Shown: piece after piece, positions 61,605 through 64,000 of the stretch
How the letters are laid out: every line of letters starts with the position of its first letter
How positions within the stretch are numbered: position 1 is the first letter of the stretch
Origin: Oscillospiraceae bacterium
GTDB taxonomy: Bacteria; Bacillota; Clostridia; Oscillospirales; Oscillospiraceae
NCBI GenBank assembly: GCA_015067995.1
Contig: SVLJ01000012.1
Location: forward strand, 1 to 64,000
Length of the DNA: 64,000 nucleotides
Reading direction: 5' to 3'
Position numbers and translations under genes: made by a program
The notes under the pieces: model-generated
What the model was told of the DNA's origin: nothing
Databases searched by the model: none
The model's input: the letters and a program-made list of their open reading frames with translations, nothing else

Positions 61605-61982
61605 ATGAGAGGAAACATTACCAAAAGCGAAAAGATTCTCCTGTTTTGTACGGCGGTTTTTCTTCTGTTGATCTGCGGCGCCTGTTTTTGGGAGATAACT
61701 GCAGGCCGCAGCAGTGGCTGGACAGTAGAAACGATCTCTGCTGCAGAAACCGAAGAGTGGTTTCCGGCGGACGCGGGACGAATCAATATCAACACTGCGC
61801 CGGTGGAATTGCTGAAGGAACTGCCGGGGATCGGCGATACTCTGGCAGCGAGGATTATAGAGTATCGGGAAGCGCATGGACCTTTTGCGGTTCCGGAGGA
61901 GATCATGGAAGTGAAGGGAATTGGAGAGAAGACCTACAGGAATCTTGAGGAAATGATTACAGTGGAGGGTGCGGCAACATGA
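61605..61982 (+). CDS. ComEA-like helix-hairpin-helix protein
   Basis: The 125-residue protein has an N-terminal membrane segment (about 11-30) and a ComEA-type helix-hairpin-helix region (RININTAPVELLKELPGIGD then EVKGIGEKTYRNLEEM) near the C-terminus. The DNA-binding ComEA of Bacillus is longer by its beta-grasp region; that part is missing here. It overlaps the response regulator gene by ATGA, so the three genes form a unit. Confidence 0.82.
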   Translation: MRGNITKSEKILLFCTAVFLLLICGACFWEITAGRSSGWTVETISAAETEEWFPADAGRININTAPVELLKELPGIGDTLAARIIEYREAHGPFAVPEEIMEVKGIGEKTYRNLEEMITVEGAAT

Positions 61983-62656
61983 AAATTTTGGTGGTAGATG
62001 ACGAGAAACTGCTGGTCAAGGGCATGAAATTCAATCTGGAAAACGAGGGATACGAGGTGGAGTGCGCCTATGATGGTGCTGCCGCAGTGGATCTGGCGCG
62101 GACATGCCGGTTTGATCTGATCATTCTGGATGTTATGATGCCGCAGCTGGACGGTCTTGAGGCCTGTATGCGCATCCGTGAGTTTTCCAATGTGCCGATT
62201 ATTATGCTCACGGCAAAGAGCGATGATGCAGATAAGCTGATGGGCTTTGAGTCCGGCGCGGACGACTATCTGACGAAGCCCTTCAACATCCTGGAACTGA
62301 AGGCGCGGGTGCGCGCTCTGCTTCGCCGTGCTGCCGGTGTTCAGCGCTCTGCAAGCGCAGAGCTTTCCGTGGGAGATATTACTTTGAATACGGAGGAGCG
62401 TGCGGCCTTCAAGGCAGGACGGCCTGTGGAGCTGACTGCCAAGGAATATGATCTTGTGGAAATGCTGATGCGCAATCCGCGGCGTGTATACAGTCGGGAA
62501 AATCTGATGAATGTGGTGTGGGGCTATACCTATTCCGGCGATTACCGCACGGTGGATGTGCATATCCGCCGCCTGCGTGAGAAGCTGGAGAACAATCCGG
62601 CAGAACCGGAATACATCCTGACCAAGTGGGGAGTGGGATACTATTTTAAGGGGTAA
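61979..62656 (+). CDS. OmpR/PhoB family response regulator
   Basis: The 225-residue protein has a receiver domain with phospho-aspartate D51 in LIILDVMMPQLDG and the lysine in YLTKPFN. The C-terminal winged helix (about 130-224) shows LTAKEYDLVEMLMRNPRRVYSRENLM and TVDVHIRRLREKLE. It partners the histidine kinase immediately downstream. Resembles PhoP/WalR-type regulators by sequence, but the signal is unknown. Confidence 0.9.
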   Translation: MKILVVDDEKLLVKGMKFNLENEGYEVECAYDGAAAVDLARTCRFDLIILDVMMPQLDGLEACMRIREFSNVPIIMLTAKSDDADKLMGFESGADDYLTKPFNILELKARVRALLRRAAGVQRSASAELSVGDITLNTEERAAFKAGRPVELTAKEYDLVEMLMRNPRRVYSRENLMNVVWGYTYSGDYRTVDVHIRRLREKLENNPAEPEYILTKWGVGYYFKG

Positions 62657-64000
62657 GAAAGAGAGAAGAACCAGCCTGCAGCTGAAGTTCAGCATCAGTT
62701 ATATTCTGGTTATTGTAGGCGTTCTTGTGCTGCTGAATACCTATCCGCTGGTGGTGTCGCAGGATCTGGTGTTTCGCTCCAAAACCACCAGTATGCAGGG
62801 AAGCGTATCGGTGATGCTCTCCTCTTTGTCGGGGCTGGAGAAGCTGACGGTGGAAAGCGTCGCCGCAGCAGTTTCCAATGCCGCCGAGGAGTCGGGCCTA
62901 AGCCGTGTGCTGGTGACGGATGCTGCCGGAAAAATCCTGTATGACACTCGTGATTCCGGCAACGCGGCCGGTCAGGTCACCTTTTACACAGAGGTGGTGC
63001 AGGCGCTGCTGGGCTACGATGTGGCCGTTTGTACCTTTGAAAACGGAGCCTTCCGCAGCCGCTGTGCAGCACCGGTGGTTTATCAGAACCGCGTGATCGG
63101 CGCGGTCTTTGCTTACGAATACGACCCGGAGCAGGCGGCGCTGCTGCAGGAACTGCAGGACACCATCTGGATGATGTCGGTTGTTGCTGCACTGGCAGTG
63201 GTGATCTTGTCCGGAATCATGTCCCGTGCGGTGACCAGTCAGATCCGGGAACTGCTCAGTGCCATCCGGCGCGTGCGTGCCGGTGCTTACAGCCACCGTG
63301 CCTACGTGCGTGGCCACGATGAAATTGCCCAGATCGGTGCGGAATTCAACAGCCTGACAGACCGGCTGCAAAAGATCGAGGAGACCCGTCGGCGCTTTGT
63401 TTCCGATGCCTCCCATGAGTTAAAAACGCCGCTGGCGGCCATCCGGCTGCTGACAGATTCTATTCTGCAGACGAAGGATATGGATCCGGAGATGACCCGG
63501 GAATTTGTATCGGATATCGGTCATGAGGCCGAGCGCCTTTCCCGCATCACCGAGGACCTTTTGTTACTGACCCGTTTGGACAGCGGTGTGCTGCCCCATG
63601 CAGAGCCGGAGGACGTCCGTGAGGTGCTGGAGCGCGTGCTGCGCATGATTGAGTTGCTGGCGGAGGAGCGCGGCATCACCATTACTTCTCAGGCAGAGGA
63701 TGGCTGCCGGGTCCGTGCTACGCAGGATGAGATTCAGCAGGTGATCTACAATTTGCTGGACAATGCAGTGAAATATTCCCGAGACTGGGGACGGGTGGAA
63801 GTGTCTTTGCGCCATGACAACGGCTGGGTGGTTTTCACTGTGGCGGATAACGGTGTTGGCATTCCGGTGGAAGACCTGCCCCGTATTTTTGAACGCTTTT
63901 ACCGCGTAGATAAAGCGCGATCCCGCGAAGCCGGCGGTACCGGTCTGGGACTTTCCATTGTCCGTGAGATGGTGAAGCGCCGGAAGGGCACCATCACAGC
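62643..64000 (+). CDS. Sensor histidine kinase, 3' end beyond the window
   Basis: About 452 codons are visible. An N-terminal membrane span (about 13-30; SISYILVIVGVLVLLNTYPL) is followed by an outside sensory domain, a second span near 180 and a HAMP linker (RAVTSQIRELLSAIRRVRAG). Then come the dimerisation helix with H-box FVSDASHELKTPL, N-box NLLDNAVKYS, G1 DNGVGIP, F-box RIFERFYRVDKARS and G2 GGTGLGLSIV. It overlaps the end of the response regulator gene. No ATG, GTG or TTG lies in frame between the upstream stop and the membrane span; ATT 62643 (reading LRGKKERRTSLQLKF after it) has GGGGAGTGGG upstream and is my best guess. CTG at 62676 is an alternative. Confidence 0.8.
   Translation, partial: MLRGKKERRTSLQLKFSISYILVIVGVLVLLNTYPLVVSQDLVFRSKTTSMQGSVSVMLSSLSGLEKLTVESVAAAVSNAAEESGLSRVLVTDAAGKILYDTRDSGNAAGQVTFYTEVVQALLGYDVAVCTFENGAFRSRCAAPVVYQNRVIGAVFAYEYDPEQAALLQELQDTIWMMSVVAALAVVILSGIMSRAVTSQIRELLSAIRRVRAGAYSHRAYVRGHDEIAQIGAEFNSLTDRLQKIEETRRRFVSDASHELKTPLAAIRLLTDSILQTKDMDPEMTREFVSDIGHEAERLSRITEDLLLLTRLDSGVLPHAEPEDVREVLERVLRMIELLAEERGITITSQAEDGCRVRATQDEIQQVIYNLLDNAVKYSRDWGRVEVSLRHDNGWVVFTVADNGVGIPVEDLPRIFERFYRVDKARSREAGGTGLGLSIVREMVKRRKGTIT

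Noticed and set aside
1-64000. CRISPR arrays, tRNA or rRNA genes, prophage
   Set aside because: No regularly spaced repeats, no TPsiC-loop pattern in a cloverleaf context and no phage structural genes were seen by eye; a tRNAscan or Infernal run would be decisive.

Overview
The window looks like chromosomal DNA of a spore-forming, moderately GC-rich Clostridia member, most likely Oscillospirales/Oscillospiraceae. This is inferred from gene content; no rRNA or tRNA gene was seen. Sporulation and germination genes are spread through it: an alpha/beta SASP, spoVT, a SpoVAF/GerA-like gene, spoIVB, spo0A, and a cwlJ-gerQ pair. MurE carries the DNPR motif of meso-diaminopimelate ligases, so a DAP-type wall is expected.

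Layout. 1-900: decayed DNA with an IS1182-like transposase fragment and the C-terminal scrap of an amidohydrolase. 917-12763: an AEC carrier, an AraC regulator, and a collinear set of a complete Dpp/Opp-type peptide importer (lipoprotein, two permeases, two ATPases), an imidazolonepropionase-like amidohydrolase, an N-acyl-D-amino-acid deacylase and a class A beta-lactamase-fold serine hydrolase. Together these read as uptake and cleavage of N-acylated or D-residue peptides. 12764-16980: an accessory pocket with remnants of a VapC toxin, an Xre regulator and a type III restriction Res subunit, an intact AlbA/Schlafen-type ATP-binding regulator, and a DUF6414-KAP NTPase fusion with a broken KAP tail. 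The pocket runs up to, and perhaps into, the 3' end of a SASP gene.

17149-36006: housekeeping and metabolism. spoVT; an operon of GlpA-like and GlpB-like flavoproteins plus a DUF1667 protein and a GntR regulator; adenine deaminase, a membrane-anchored GDPD and an MFS carrier; a SpoVAF-like gene; a two-gene SufC-SufBD set; ferritin-like and HD proteins; yloU-fakA; rarD-rsmD-coaD.

36229-50973: a dcw division and cell-wall cluster (mraZ, rsmH, ftsL, PASTA-PBP, murE, mraY, ftsW, murG, murA, ftsQ, ftsZ). It lacks murF, murD, murC and ftsA, but contains an M55 D-aminopeptidase and a C39-like cysteine peptidase between murG and murA.

51095-64000: spoIVB and spo0A, normally neighbours, are about 5.5 kb apart here. 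A second copy of the spoIVB 3' end at about 53173-53253 marks an insertion. Then come TSCPD, cwlJ-gerQ, a DacF-like carboxypeptidase whose KTG box reads KDS, a ComEA-like protein, and a response regulator followed by a histidine kinase that runs off the window and has no ordinary start codon.

No wholly new system is proven. The best leads are the D-peptide locus, the spoIVB 3'-end duplication with its cargo genes, the DUF6414-KAP relic, and the D-aminopeptidase and cysteine peptidase inside the dcw cluster.
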